A stretch of DNA of 64,000 bases from Enterobacter cloacae complex sp. ECNIH7. Its GTDB lineage: Bacteria > Pseudomonadota > Gammaproteobacteria > Enterobacterales > Enterobacteriaceae. Made by a program: the position numbers and the translations under genes. Below are positions 15,059-23,900 of the stretch, in pieces (the first letter of the stretch is position 1; every line of letters begins with the position of its first letter). The stretch covers positions 4,216,001 to 4,280,000 of the forward strand of contig NZ_CP017990.1 in NCBI RefSeq assembly GCF_002208095.1, given 5' to 3'. Below the pieces are notes generated by a model. It was given only the letters and a program-made list of their open reading frames with translations, was not told the DNA's origin and ran no database searches.

Positions 15059-17875
15059 TCATATTGTCCCCTGAATAGTACCAATGCCACGTTTCTCATC
15101 GAGGCGGCGCGCAACGTGAAATGCGGCCTCAAGCTCCGGGCAATTTAATTCATTCATAATGGCCCGTCTTTCGGCTTTTTCCTCTTTTTCAGTCATTCCC
15201 AGCGCCAGGTACAAACTGGGGGGGACCGCACGAAACAACGCCTGTACCTTACGGGACAAAATAACTCCCTCTGTGTATTTTCTCGGAAGTTTTGTCGCGG
15301 ACAACAGCATCGCCTTCTGCTCTTCTGTGAGCGTCTTAAATCGCGCTATTTGTTCAACTTCATCAGGTGGCATAACGAGGCAGATCCACCACTCCGCCAT
15401 ATTGAGCATTTTTTTCGCAGTGTCAGGGAAATCCTCCAGGTTCTGTGTGAACAACCACAGCCATGATCCGAGCTTACGCCACATTTTGACAATTTTGGTT
15501 GCATACGGGCCCAACAGCGGGTTAGCAGTTACAATATGCGCTTCGTCGATTGGCACAATGATATCCCGATCGCTGAACTGTTCCCTTTCTGCGATGTTGT
15601 TAATCGTATTAAGCAGCGAGATGACAGCAACGGCCATCTGAGCTTCATAGCCTTCACGCGCCAGCGTACCTAAATCAACAATAGTCACGTCTGCCTCTGG
15701 CCATTGCGCGCCCGGACGGTTAAACAACTCCCCTTCAAAACCTTCGGTAAACATGCGTAATGCTTCTGCCATCTCTTCAGCTCGCGCACGTCGCGCTGGC
15801 GTGCGTTTCTCGCGGCCGTCTTCTCCCATGCTGACATCGCGGGCAATGTTCTCAAGCGAGAACATTAAATCTTCCGGTAGCATCTGGCGGTTTTCGTCAA
15901 ACGCTTTACGAGCCGCAATGAGTATCGCCTCACGAATCATACCGCGGTCGGCGCGTGTCATTCGCTCCTCTTCTGCTGCTTCACCACCGGTGATCATCAA
16001 CCGCGCTGCAATCTCCATTTCACCCAGAATGTCACGTTCTTCGTCCTTGTCCTCATCATCTTCATCAATGTCAGGGAGGGCCTCTTCGCTTGTCACTAGC
16101 GTCTCAGGTTTCGCCTGCATGAGCAGATGTGAATCGCCAAACGGAGCAAGTGAAATAACCTTACCAGGCTTGATACTGACACGGTGCACTGAGAGCCCCA
16201 GCGAATTACAGTAATCTCCAAACAGACCGAAGCTGTTACCCGCTTCCAGCAAAAATATACGGGGGCGGTAGATTGCCACCATCTGAGCCAGTTTATCGAG
16301 CGCAGTGGCAGATTTACCGGCACCTGTCGGCCCGAAAAGCAGCAGGTGCGCATTCTGGGTACGGTCATTTTTATTAAGTGGATCTACGGACAGGGGGCCA
16401 CCACCACGATTCCAGAACGTAAGCCCCGGGTGACCAGTACCGGTGTCACGACCATAAATAGGGGCGAGACATGCAAAATGCTGTACAAACATAAGGCGCG
16501 TGTACCAGTTGTGTTTATCCATTTGAGGGTTAAAGCACATGGGTAACGCACGCATATAACTGCTGAGAGGGCCAATATCGTGTTCTGGATTTATCGGTTC
16601 CATCCCACAGTTCAGTAATTTACTGCTGAGATCAAGATACCGTTTATCGAGTGTTTCCTTGTCCTGAGCCTTGATAAGCAGTGTGATGGCCGCACGGTAA
16701 AGTTTGTGTTTGTTTCCCAGGAAATTACGCGCTGTAGCAGCGTCTTCACGAGCACGCAGGGAATCAACATTCTCCCCCATTGAATTGCGGCTCAGGCTCG
16801 CAAAACTTTCTTCAAGTTTGTCCTGAGGCTGAACCACCAGGGTCATGGCCAGAACTGTCCCTTCCGGAAGCAGATCCATAATGGCATTCACATTATCACC
16901 ACGTTTTACCTCCCCCGTCAGATGACCAGTGGAAGGTGCAGTACGCAGGCGGGCAACCGGAACAGCTTTATGTGCCACATCATCAAACCACCACACACCG
17001 CTTTCGGCATCACTTCGCGGGCGGGTAAACCAGAGGCTTTCGCTGAAATCATTCAGAAGAGGCAGATCGCCCGGTGCATGATCGGAGTGTTTTGCGCAAC
17101 GATACAATGTTTTCTTATCGACCCACGCCGGCGCCGGGTTGAACCAGCGCAACAGCCAACTATGGATTTGCTCGCCGTTCTGCTTTTCGCACCGGATACC
17201 GGCACCGCTCAGAGCTGCTGTCAGGCGATCGCAGACCTGTTTCAGCAGCACCTCCGGTGGCATGGGGTCACGATACGGTGTCTCAACCCAACGGTAAACC
17301 ACCATGCGCGTTCTGCGAATTTGCCCTCTCCAGGCGGCCCCTGTGACAGCCTCGTCTACAAAAAGCCCCTGTTCCACCGCCACATTTTCAAGGTGGCGCT
17401 CCTGTTCAGCCAGCCAGGCTTTAGTGAATGCGGTTCCCTGAGCTCTTGGCCTGACATAGCCTCTGATAGTATCCATATAAGTAGAGAGATCAGAGTCATC
17501 CTGGCAGAAAAACTGTACCACCCATTGATGATCATCCAGTTCAGGGAGACTGTCCTGTAGGGCGTTCTCAGCGATATTGCAGATCTCGTCCAGACGTGTT
17601 TCCGGGCGCCCTTCAGTGCCCACCGGGATAATCTCATATACGGCCCCAACGGATACACCATCGTCAAGCAGAATGCATTCATGCTCTGGCAAATACTCGC
17701 CCCATGGAACATGATCGATAATGGAAGGTGCAGTGGAATACAGACGCGCTTCATCTGAATGAGTCAGTTGCCCTTCCCGGGTAAGCGGTTCATACCCACT
17801 GACGGAAAACGGACCGTTACCGTACTGATGAGCATCCTGAGACGCTCGACGTCGGCCAAATAGGGGGAAAGCCAT
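15059..17875 (-). CDS. VirB4/TraC-type conjugative transfer ATPase (TIGR03744 / PFL_4706 type)
   Basis: A 938-aa cytoplasmic ATPase that powers pilus and T4SS assembly. Walker A is GPTGAGKSA at about residues 508-516. Walker B is in IIVPIDEAHIV at about 770-780, followed by the WLFTQNLEDF segment typical of VirB4-like motors. The N-terminal half (residues 1-480) is the membrane/T4SS-contact region with no catalytic motif. Length and neighbours fit the PFGI-1-class ATPase. It overlaps the lipoprotein gene upstream by 1 bp, and its stop overlaps the ATG at 15062 of the next small ORF. No key residue is missing. Confidence 0.92.
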   Translation of the reverse strand: MAFPLFGRRRASQDAHQYGNGPFSVSGYEPLTREGQLTHSDEARLYSTAPSIIDHVPWGEYLPEHECILLDDGVSVGAVYEIIPVGTEGRPETRLDEICNIAENALQDSLPELDDHQWVVQFFCQDDSDLSTYMDTIRGYVRPRAQGTAFTKAWLAEQERHLENVAVEQGLFVDEAVTGAAWRGQIRRTRMVVYRWVETPYRDPMPPEVLLKQVCDRLTAALSGAGIRCEKQNGEQIHSWLLRWFNPAPAWVDKKTLYRCAKHSDHAPGDLPLLNDFSESLWFTRPRSDAESGVWWFDDVAHKAVPVARLRTAPSTGHLTGEVKRGDNVNAIMDLLPEGTVLAMTLVVQPQDKLEESFASLSRNSMGENVDSLRAREDAATARNFLGNKHKLYRAAITLLIKAQDKETLDKRYLDLSSKLLNCGMEPINPEHDIGPLSSYMRALPMCFNPQMDKHNWYTRLMFVQHFACLAPIYGRDTGTGHPGLTFWNRGGGPLSVDPLNKNDRTQNAHLLLFGPTGAGKSATALDKLAQMVAIYRPRIFLLEAGNSFGLFGDYCNSLGLSVHRVSIKPGKVISLAPFGDSHLLMQAKPETLVTSEEALPDIDEDDEDKDEERDILGEMEIAARLMITGGEAAEEERMTRADRGMIREAILIAARKAFDENRQMLPEDLMFSLENIARDVSMGEDGREKRTPARRARAEEMAEALRMFTEGFEGELFNRPGAQWPEADVTIVDLGTLAREGYEAQMAVAVISLLNTINNIAEREQFSDRDIIVPIDEAHIVTANPLLGPYATKIVKMWRKLGSWLWLFTQNLEDFPDTAKKMLNMAEWWICLVMPPDEVEQIARFKTLTEEQKAMLLSATKLPRKYTEGVILSRKVQALFRAVPPSLYLALGMTEKEEKAERRAIMNELNCPELEAAFHVARRLDEKRGIGTIQGTI

Positions 17876-18291
17876 CAGAGATCCTCCGTTCGCTCACCAG
17901 GCAACGCATACTGTACCTGGCTGTAGAAAGGAAAGACGGTGCTGTAGCCTGGAACCGGCGTGTTCCCGCCAGCCAGATGCGGGAAAACATACATGACCAT
18001 GTCAGGATTTGGCAGACGCGGGAACGTCTGCTGAATTTCATTTTCCTGGGTGCGGCTGTAGCTGTTACTGACCTGCTGATTGATCTCACGTTCGCTGTCT
18101 GTAACTGGCCGGCGAAGTGTTGTTCTGCTCTCGTTGGTAGCATGAGTTGCCGATGCACCATCGTTCCATAATTCAAGCATGGTGCTGTCGCCAGGCGGCA
18201 ACATTTCCTCTTTTGACGTACTGCAACCCGAGAGGGCAAGCGGTACAACGACCAACATAATGGTGGCCAGATGATTAAAACTGAGCAACAT
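17875..18291 (-). CDS. Conjugative-transfer lipoprotein (TIGR03751 type)
   Basis: Start chosen at the ATG at 18291 behind GGAGGTGC, giving 138 aa. The N-terminus has a lipoprotein signal with lipobox (VPLALSGCST), so Cys23 or so should be lipidated and the protein anchored in the outer membrane. The body has YVFPHLAGGNTPVPGYSTVFPFY, characteristic of the family found before the VirB4 gene in these ICEs. It would be the TraV/VirB7-like stabiliser of the outer-membrane core. It overlaps both neighbours, consistent with coupled translation. Confidence 0.85.
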   Translation of the reverse strand: MLLSFNHLATIMLVVVPLALSGCSTSKEEMLPPGDSTMLELWNDGASATHATNESRTTLRRPVTDSEREINQQVSNSYSRTQENEIQQTFPRLPNPDMVMYVFPHLAGGNTPVPGYSTVFPFYSQVQYALPGERTEDL

Positions 18292-18550
18292 GCACCTCCG
18301 CTTCATCCGAATCACTGATGACAGCTGACAGACGAAACACTCGCCCATCAGGCAGTTGCATCTGCATTCCATTACCCTCGCTCAGAAGCTTCTTTCCGAC
18401 AGCGAGCAGGGCCTGTTCGGTGACTTCATGCCTGCTACCTTCCCATTTGCCATTATCACACCTGACAAAACCGGCAAAGAGACGGCCACCCAGTGGTATA
18501 TAGTCCACCCGATATTCGAGGTTTTTATTGTTCTGCATCTTTATCCCCAT
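18275..18550 (-). CDS. Small cytoplasmic protein between TraB-like and lipoprotein genes (91 aa)
   Basis: A short mixed alpha/beta protein without signal or membrane segment. The ATG at 18550 overlaps the TGA of the TraB-like gene, and a second ATG at 18538 has a better-spaced GGGG upstream, so the first four residues are uncertain. The 3' end overlaps the lipoprotein start by 17 bp. The tight packing suggests a real gene. I do not recognise the family. The repeated DGRVFRLS/CDNGKWEGSR pattern gives no functional clue. Confidence 0.65.
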   Translation of the reverse strand: MGIKMQNNKNLEYRVDYIPLGGRLFAGFVRCDNGKWEGSRHEVTEQALLAVGKKLLSEGNGMQMQLPDGRVFRLSAVISDSDEAEVHVAQF

Positions 18551-20076
18551 CAGTCCATGCCCGTGCTGCTACCAGCGAGGCTGAAATTGTCATATTTCAC
18601 CTTGCGGCCTTTTTCTTCATAATCAATCGCCAGCTGACGAGTGATATGTAAAGCCACTTTTTGTCCAGGCGGTACATAGATCGCGTCAAACGTCTGACCA
18701 TATCGCGCTTTAACCCAGTCAACGGTCTCACGCATACCGCCGGATAACGCCTTACCCAACACTGCCTGACCGGCATCCCCCGTCAGCGTTGACGTCACAC
18801 CACCATAGCCATTGGTCTGGCTGGTATTCTGGTTTTCGGCCACGGCATCACCAGCTGCGCTGGCAGCTGCAAGTACGGCAATGGTTGGCAGATAAGTAGA
18901 AGCGTTTGATTTTCGGGTACCCGAAATGCATGGAATGCCGTTGTCATCTGACAACCAGCCAATACTGCTGTTATTCCCACCCTGGCTGTTCTGATTACCA
19001 CCATTACTGCCTTGCCCCTCAGGTGAAGGAAGCGTACGAACAGTGCCATCAGTAAAAACAAAAGTGATGCTGGTTATGGCGCCACGCACGCAGGAAAGCG
19101 TCCAGTCCCCCGTAGCGGTTCCCGAAACGATCGCCCCCTGTACATCAGGCAATTCAATGCCATTTGCCGTCAGGTTGTCTTTTCCGATCATCACTTTGAA
19201 CGGGTAAGGGTCAGTCACCTTGCCATCAATGGGAATACGTCCCAACAGCGCGGTCATGGCCCGACTACCCACAAGCGTGGAGTTTTCCGGAAGGGTATAA
19301 ACAGGGGCGGCATTTTTTTCAGATCCGGGAATGTTGTTCTGTACCGTTGTACTTACTGCTGACGTAGCCTGCCTGGCTGCATCACCTGCAGCGCCAAAGG
19401 AGGTGGCAAAAGAAAAACCAGTCGCGTTATTACTGTTTTTATCTGAGACCGGTCGACCGTTCGCATCCGTGGCAATACCATCTTTCGGTTCAACCCATTG
19501 CAACCCGTTTCCATCTGTTTGAGATATATTTCCCGCGCCTCCGGTCAGACCATTGTCATAACCCAGTCCCACAGGAATATCGCTGCCTGCAGCGTTACCT
19601 TTATTTCCTGCCGTTAAGCCGGAGGACCCATTTTTGAGTTGATCAAGAAGTTGGTTCACCTGCGAGCTCAGATCAGTAACCTGAGAACTCAGTTGTGCAC
19701 GTTTTTGGGCCTCTTCGGAACGAACTTGCCCCACAGCCTGGCTGATTTGCTGATCAACATTGGTGCTATTTTTTTTCAGCTCCTTATTTTCATCAGCAAG
19801 CGTTTTATTATCGCTTTCAAGGCTGTCAAGCCGCCCCTGAACCTTACGGTAACTACCAACCAGGGTACGCAAAGTATCCTGCGCGGTGTCACCTTCCACA
19901 CCCAGCGCTTTGAGATCTTCTGGTGTCAGATCCTTAAGGGCGACATTAGAGGTTTTCTGGCCTGCTTCATTTTTATCGTTTTTATCTGTACAGGATTTAA
20001 CCCCAATCATGATGGCGCCCACCACTACGACGGGAACCGCAATTTTCACAAGCAGGTTTGAAGCAGGCTTTTTCAT
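18550..20076 (-). CDS. TraB/VirB10-like core-channel protein (TIGR03752 / PFL_4705 type)
   Basis: A 508-aa bitopic protein with one transmembrane helix near the N-terminus (LLVKIAVPVVVVGAIMIGV), a coiled coil at about residues 75-145 (LDSLESDNKTLADENKEL), a low-complexity Gly/Asn/Gln linker and a C-terminal beta-rich domain (from about residue 265, with a GRIPIDGKVTDPYPFKVMIG segment). This is the VirB10/TraB architecture that links inner and outer membranes in the T4SS core complex. Its start overlaps the end of the TraK-like gene by 4 bp. Confidence 0.9.
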   Translation of the reverse strand: MKKPASNLLVKIAVPVVVVGAIMIGVKSCTDKNDKNEAGQKTSNVALKDLTPEDLKALGVEGDTAQDTLRTLVGSYRKVQGRLDSLESDNKTLADENKELKKNSTNVDQQISQAVGQVRSEEAQKRAQLSSQVTDLSSQVNQLLDQLKNGSSGLTAGNKGNAAGSDIPVGLGYDNGLTGGAGNISQTDGNGLQWVEPKDGIATDANGRPVSDKNSNNATGFSFATSFGAAGDAARQATSAVSTTVQNNIPGSEKNAAPVYTLPENSTLVGSRAMTALLGRIPIDGKVTDPYPFKVMIGKDNLTANGIELPDVQGAIVSGTATGDWTLSCVRGAITSITFVFTDGTVRTLPSPEGQGSNGGNQNSQGGNNSSIGWLSDDNGIPCISGTRKSNASTYLPTIAVLAAASAAGDAVAENQNTSQTNGYGGVTSTLTGDAGQAVLGKALSGGMRETVDWVKARYGQTFDAIYVPPGQKVALHITRQLAIDYEEKGRKVKYDNFSLAGSSTGMD

Positions 20077-20972
20077 TTATGCGCTCCTCGGTTACTCCGC
20101 TTACTCTCCTTTCCTTCAGATTCGGGTAAACGCTGTTCAGCAATAAAGGCACTTTCGGGACGTCCTGTAGTAACCAGATATAGAACTGTCGTGTCTTCCG
20201 GTGTACCGGCACGCCCCAGCCAACGGTGCTGGAAAGTCGCAGTAGTAAACTGACCTTGCAGCGAACGAGGGTCGAGGATGACCTTTACTGCTGATCGGTT
20301 ACGCACCTGCAGCGCAATTACACTGCTGCCCTGCAGACTCCAGGCAGCCATCGGCGTGACGCTGACGGACTCAGAGGGCATAAGTGTGGTGATCCGGGGG
20401 GGAAGCTTCAGTGAAACCGGACTTACTCCCGGTACGGGCTCTACCGTTCTCAACGGTCCATAAATGTTCTGTGCGGCATAACGAGTCAGGACAACGGGCA
20501 GCGGCGCATTGAGTTTTGCGGGCCTCCGGCTTTCTGCCTTTGCCTCTGCCGACGACTGACGGCCGGCACTGTCCCCATCACTGCTGACCGTCTGTTTATC
20601 GGTCGCCGAAGCGGTAGCCACTTCTCCGTCGTAGACAATTTTGACAGGTTCCCGCGTGGTTTTACCGGGGGCAGCAGAAACATCAAGTAGAAGTATTTCC
20701 CCGTTTTCCTTGTTCTGAAGTTCCAGTCTCGTCACCGGAAAGGCTTCTTTCGCATCGAGATAAACTACACCTCCGGAGCTTTGAATACGCAGCTTGTCGT
20801 TGAGTGCGGGCGGAAACCCCACTCGCACGTTTTTGTTTACAAAAACGATTCGCTCCTGCCCTACAGTCAGGGGAATCTGCAACGGTATCCGTTCCCATTT
20901 CATAAGCTCAACAGCACGAGCTCCGGCTGAGACCAGTACCAGGGTCAGCAGGATCACTGAGAATTTTTTCAA
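20073..20972 (-). CDS. TraK/VirB9-like outer-membrane core protein (TIGR03749 / PFL_4704 type)
   Basis: A 299-aa exported protein with a signal peptide (ILLTLVLVSAGARA) and a beta-rich body (VGFPPALNDKLRIQSSGGVVYLDA). It has a variable Ser/Ala-rich linker around residues 120-150 and a C-terminal domain. It would form the outer-membrane ring of the T4SS with the TraB-like and lipoprotein partners, whose genes follow directly. The stop and start overlap neighbours by 4 bp on both sides, a sign of strict operon packing. Confidence 0.88.
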   Translation of the reverse strand: MKKFSVILLTLVLVSAGARAVELMKWERIPLQIPLTVGQERIVFVNKNVRVGFPPALNDKLRIQSSGGVVYLDAKEAFPVTRLELQNKENGEILLLDVSAAPGKTTREPVKIVYDGEVATASATDKQTVSSDGDSAGRQSSAEAKAESRRPAKLNAPLPVVLTRYAAQNIYGPLRTVEPVPGVSPVSLKLPPRITTLMPSESVSVTPMAAWSLQGSSVIALQVRNRSAVKVILDPRSLQGQFTTATFQHRWLGRAGTPEDTTVLYLVTTGRPESAFIAEQRLPESEGKESKRSNRGAHK

Positions 20973-21628
20973 TTGAATGCTCCCGACTTTTGTTCTGGCT
21001 CAGGCAAGGAGATCGCCTCAAGTCTTTGTGGCGCGCTGTCATAGCAATCCAGTGCCAGTCCAAACGGATTTCGCTCTGGGTCACCTTCCCAGCGAACCAC
21101 TTTCATTGGATAACGCGCCAGGGCACGCTTAACGGGTTCGGTATGGAAATATTCGTCAGCTACCAGGTCCAGCCGTACCACCCAATGATCTTCATCAATG
21201 ACGGTCACGCTGCGGTTGCTGTAACCACGACGGGGGATTTCGTATACCACGCGTACACGATCGCGCAGCTCGTCATTATTCTTGCGCATCTCGGCGTCCT
21301 TATTGAGAAAATCCTGACAGGACGGCGTCAAATACGGGCTCATTTGGGCAATTTTGGCTGTGTAGTCAGCTTCCCCATTTTTCGGCCAGGAATTCAGTTG
21401 CTGAAAAATGTAAAAAGCAAAACTGTAAACCGTAGATGGCGGGACCTCCCACCATTTTCGGGTGCTGCCGGAACGCAGGTCGGGTGGGTTGTGAATTGTC
21501 AGTTCCGAGGGCGCTCGCATCCATCCCAGACTGGTGACGAACAGCCCCAGAGCCAGCAAAACACAAGCGATACGTAACGAAATAATATGATTATCGCGGG
21601 CGGTTATACCGTTACGAAAACGACTCAT
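20969..21628 (-). CDS. TraE/VirB8-like inner-membrane protein (TIGR03746 / PFL_4703 type)
   Basis: A 219-aa bitopic protein: short cytoplasmic N-terminus, one membrane helix (SLRIACVLLALGLFVTSLG), and a periplasmic NTF2-like domain (around YSFAFYIFQQLNSWPKNGEADY and VRVVYEIPRRGYSNRSV). VirB8-type proteins nucleate assembly of the T4SS inner-membrane complex. Its 5' and 3' ends overlap the VirB3-like and VirB9-like genes by 4 bp. Confidence 0.88.
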   Translation of the reverse strand: MSRFRNGITARDNHIISLRIACVLLALGLFVTSLGWMRAPSELTIHNPPDLRSGSTRKWWEVPPSTVYSFAFYIFQQLNSWPKNGEADYTAKIAQMSPYLTPSCQDFLNKDAEMRKNNDELRDRVRVVYEIPRRGYSNRSVTVIDEDHWVVRLDLVADEYFHTEPVKRALARYPMKVVRWEGDPERNPFGLALDCYDSAPQRLEAISLPEPEQKSGAFN

Positions 21629-22005
21629 ACTTTCCCTCCGCGCATCAACGGAACAGGTTTCGTTCGTTTAAGTTCCCACGCCCTGCTATCCAGAATCATG
21701 GTTCGGGACATACGTGCACGGCAGCGCAATTCCTCCAGACGTTGCCAGATATAATTTTCTGGCTTACCGCGCTTGTAGCTGGCAATCCAGTTGCCGCCAA
21801 AAAAAATAACCAACAGCGGCATCAGCAGCATGCACGTCGGAAAAGCCAGCCATCCGACAAAAGGAACCAGAGCTAACGGTATTGCCAGAGGGATACCGGC
21901 AATAACACCGATGACGGCCGCCAGCACAAACTCCCCGGATGTGAACCCTTTCCAGACCACGGGGGGGTTGTTCAGTCTGTCAGGGAGGAAATCAATGACG
22001 GCCAT
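21625..22005 (-). CDS. TraL/VirB3-like membrane protein (TIGR03750 type)
   Basis: A 126-aa protein with two adjacent membrane helices in the first half (FVLAAVIGVIAGIPLAIPLALVPF and LAFPTCMLLMPLLVIFFGG). A basic cytoplasmic tail follows, with KRGKPENYIWQRLEE, a segment typical of the family. VirB3/TraL proteins work with the VirB4 ATPase in pilus biogenesis. The gene ends by overlapping the VirB8-like start by 4 bp. Confidence 0.88.
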   Translation of the reverse strand: MAVIDFLPDRLNNPPVVWKGFTSGEFVLAAVIGVIAGIPLAIPLALVPFVGWLAFPTCMLLMPLLVIFFGGNWIASYKRGKPENYIWQRLEELRCRARMSRTMILDSRAWELKRTKPVPLMRGGKV

Positions 22006-22014
22006 ATGGGCTCC

Positions 22015-22380
22015 TTACAGGATATCTGAAGCTTTAGTTGCGAGGTAAATAACCAAAAGGATGAGGATGATGCCGACAACCAGATAGACCAGGAACTGAG
22101 TCCATTCCCCCTTACCACGACGGATATCGTGAAATGCGGTAATCACGGCATGCGCTACGGCAAAAAAAGCACCGACACATACGAGAAGCCCTATCGCAAG
22201 TGCCCCCATTTTGATGTAGCCCATAACGGTGTTGTAGGTTCCGCCACCGCCTCCAGATGTTGGCTGTTCAACAGCTGGCAAGTCTGCCATAGCCTGACTT
22301 GCAGTTAAGAGACCGGTAAGCAACAAATATCCCGCACGGGAATAGGCAGAACGAAAATGCCTGAAGAAAGTGAATTTCAT
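22015..22380 (-). CDS. VirB2/TraA-like pilin (TIGR03745 / PFL_4702 type)
   Basis: A 121-aa protein with a long signal peptide (GYLLLTGLLTASQAMAD) and two hydrophobic helices separated by a short basic loop (MGALAIGLLVCVGAFFAVAHAVI; then FLVYLVVGIILILLVIYLA). A Gly-rich stretch follows the signal cleavage region. This is the form of type IV secretion pilins. It is preceded by the PFL_4701-type gene and followed by VirB3-like, the usual order in the class. Confidence 0.85.
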   Translation of the reverse strand: MKFTFFRHFRSAYSRAGYLLLTGLLTASQAMADLPAVEQPTSGGGGGTYNTVMGYIKMGALAIGLLVCVGAFFAVAHAVITAFHDIRRGKGEWTQFLVYLVVGIILILLVIYLATKASDIL

Positions 22381-22392
22381 TGAGTCATCCTT

Positions 22393-22638
22393 TCAGTGGA
22401 AAAACAGAAACAGGGTCAGCAGATAAAGCACAATCAGTCGAATTAGCAGCTCATTGAACTGCCTGAACGTCACTGATTTACTGACCAGGCCACGGTAGGC
22501 CTGCACCAGTGCCCATGCGCTGAAAAGGAGAACGACGATGGCGAGCGTACCGAGGATCAAGAGGTTCAGTTGCCCGGGCGTGAGGCTGCTTCCGGTGCCC
22601 GCACTCCATCCATTTAGCTGAGAGCCATTCATCGCCAT
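22393..22638 (-). CDS. Small integral membrane conjugation protein (TIGR03758 / PFL_4701 type)
   Basis: An 81-aa protein with two predicted helices (LNLLILGTLAIVVLLFSAWALV and LIRLIVLYLLTLFLFF). The middle TFRQFNELLIR matches the small membrane protein that precedes the pilin gene in PFGI-1-class elements. No biochemical role is established that I know of. The gene overlaps the end of the RAQPRD-type gene by 10 bp. Confidence 0.8.
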   Translation of the reverse strand: MAMNGSQLNGWSAGTGSSLTPGQLNLLILGTLAIVVLLFSAWALVQAYRGLVSKSVTFRQFNELLIRLIVLYLLTLFLFFH

Positions 22639-22946
22639 GAGGGCTCCTCAGCACGGTACTGCCCGGTGACTAAAGTGGAGGGTGCTGTTGGCTGCGCGCG
22701 CGACGGCTCGAGATAAGTGGATATGCCCTGCCTCATCGTTGAGATGTCACGGGTTGCCTGCTGATAGTCGAAATAAAAGCGAGCGTCCTGATTCTGATTG
22801 GCTACGACGCGGGCGCGATCAAGGCCAGCCTGAACCTGATCCAGCTGGCGCATCACGAGTGCCAGCTCATCTTTTTCTGACGCCTGGCAGGTCAGCACCG
22901 GCAGAACGGGCAATAACATTGCCAGGATGATTGTGGTGTGACGCAT
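22629..22946 (-). CDS. RAQPRD-family ICE protein (TIGR01690 type)
   Basis: A 105-aa exported protein with a signal peptide (ILAMLLPVLPVLTCQASE) and a helical body. The family is named after a RAQPRD motif. Here the corresponding stretch is SRAQPTAPS, so the last two motif residues differ. It is the first gene of the pilin cluster and lies downstream of a strong terminator (23077-23106), so a promoter for the leftward tra operon should lie between about 22950 and 23075. Function unknown. Confidence 0.8.
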   Translation of the reverse strand: MRHTTIILAMLLPVLPVLTCQASEKDELALVMRQLDQVQAGLDRARVVANQNQDARFYFDYQQATRDISTMRQGISTYLEPSRAQPTAPSTLVTGQYRAEEPSWR

Positions 22947-23076
22947 TTGCGACTCTCCCTAATAACTTGTCGTCGGGAGATTGACGCAAACAGGACATGC
23001 TGGCAGCAGGAAAATATTTATGAAGGTCAGAAAATTAAATGACACAAAGTGAGCTGGTTAATACAGATGGACCTTC

Positions 23077-23106
23077 AAAAAAAAAGCCCGCGACATCGAG
23101 CGGGCT
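23077..23106 (-). terminator. Strong rho-independent terminator splitting the transfer region
   Basis: On the minus strand a 7-bp stem AGCCCGC/GCGGGCT with an 8-nt loop is followed by about nine T residues. It lies 33 bp after the stop of the PFL_4697-type gene and ahead of the RAQPRD-type gene. It therefore divides the transfer genes into two transcription units: TraD and upstream genes, and the pilin/core/ATPase genes. Confidence 0.85.
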
Positions 23107-23138
23107 CCGGGGAATTCCCGAAACAGCTACTTCCTGGG

Positions 23139-23900
23139 CTATAGGTATTTTTTAAAGGACGCCGTGACGATGGCCAGAACACCGCCAAGTAATAATGCTG
23201 ATGGCAGCAACAGGAGATTTGGCCAGACAGCAGTCGGCCAGGCCAGATACAACATGCAGGGGCCGTAAAGTGCGGGTTTAATAAAACGTTTGGCGTGATG
23301 GTAGACAAAGCTCGATTCATATCCAGCTCCGTAACGACGCAAATCTCGACGGACCAGCCCTTCAACTATGCCGGTGATAATCACCAGGCCGAACAGCGGC
23401 AGACTCAGAAAAAGGATCATCACCCTGATGAAGAAAATCAGAGTTACCCAGAGCGTAGCTTGCAGGTACTCCCCAAGCCAGCCGATTAGTGAGTCACCGA
23501 ACCGGTTTATCGTTGGGATAACTCCAGTCCCCTTCTGACCAGTTTCCCTGAATGATTGAAGCCAATGGCTGAATCCGCTATCGACAAACAACCAGTTCCA
23601 GGCGGTATGTACCCACCGCGAAATCGTCTCAACCGGCGCTGCCATCAGTAAACTCCGCGTGTACCCTTCCGACAACCAGTGGCTTTCTGCAACCATCACC
23701 CGGTAGCTATGTGAAGCACCTTCGTCAGGCCAGAGTATGGCAATGCAGGCATATTCGATCAGCAGGCTAACCAGAAGCGACCCCAGCAGAATGCCAATTA
23801 AACTGACAGGCAAATCCCAGAGCAACATGCCGAATGGTCCGGATTGTTTCTGTCGGGATGGCGAACTGCGATTGGCAGTATCTCTGTCATGCTGAGACAT
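23139..23900 (-). CDS. ICE membrane protein following TraD (TIGR03747 / PFL_4697 type)
   Basis: Start set at the ATG at 23900 behind a GGGGGG tract (MSQHDRDTANRSS), overlapping the TraD stop by 14 bp. The 253-aa product has four hydrophobic segments (VSLIGILLGSLLVSLLIEYACI; WVTLIFFIRVMILFLSLPLFGLVIIT; CMLYLAWPTAVWP; LLLLPSALLLGGVLAIV). The position directly after traD and the EGLVRRDLRRYGAGYESSF segment are typical of the family. It probably supports the coupling protein at the inner membrane, but this is inference. Confidence 0.85.
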   Translation of the reverse strand: MSQHDRDTANRSSPSRQKQSGPFGMLLWDLPVSLIGILLGSLLVSLLIEYACIAILWPDEGASHSYRVMVAESHWLSEGYTRSLLMAAPVETISRWVHTAWNWLFVDSGFSHWLQSFRETGQKGTGVIPTINRFGDSLIGWLGEYLQATLWVTLIFFIRVMILFLSLPLFGLVIITGIVEGLVRRDLRRYGAGYESSFVYHHAKRFIKPALYGPCMLYLAWPTAVWPNLLLLPSALLLGGVLAIVTASFKKYL

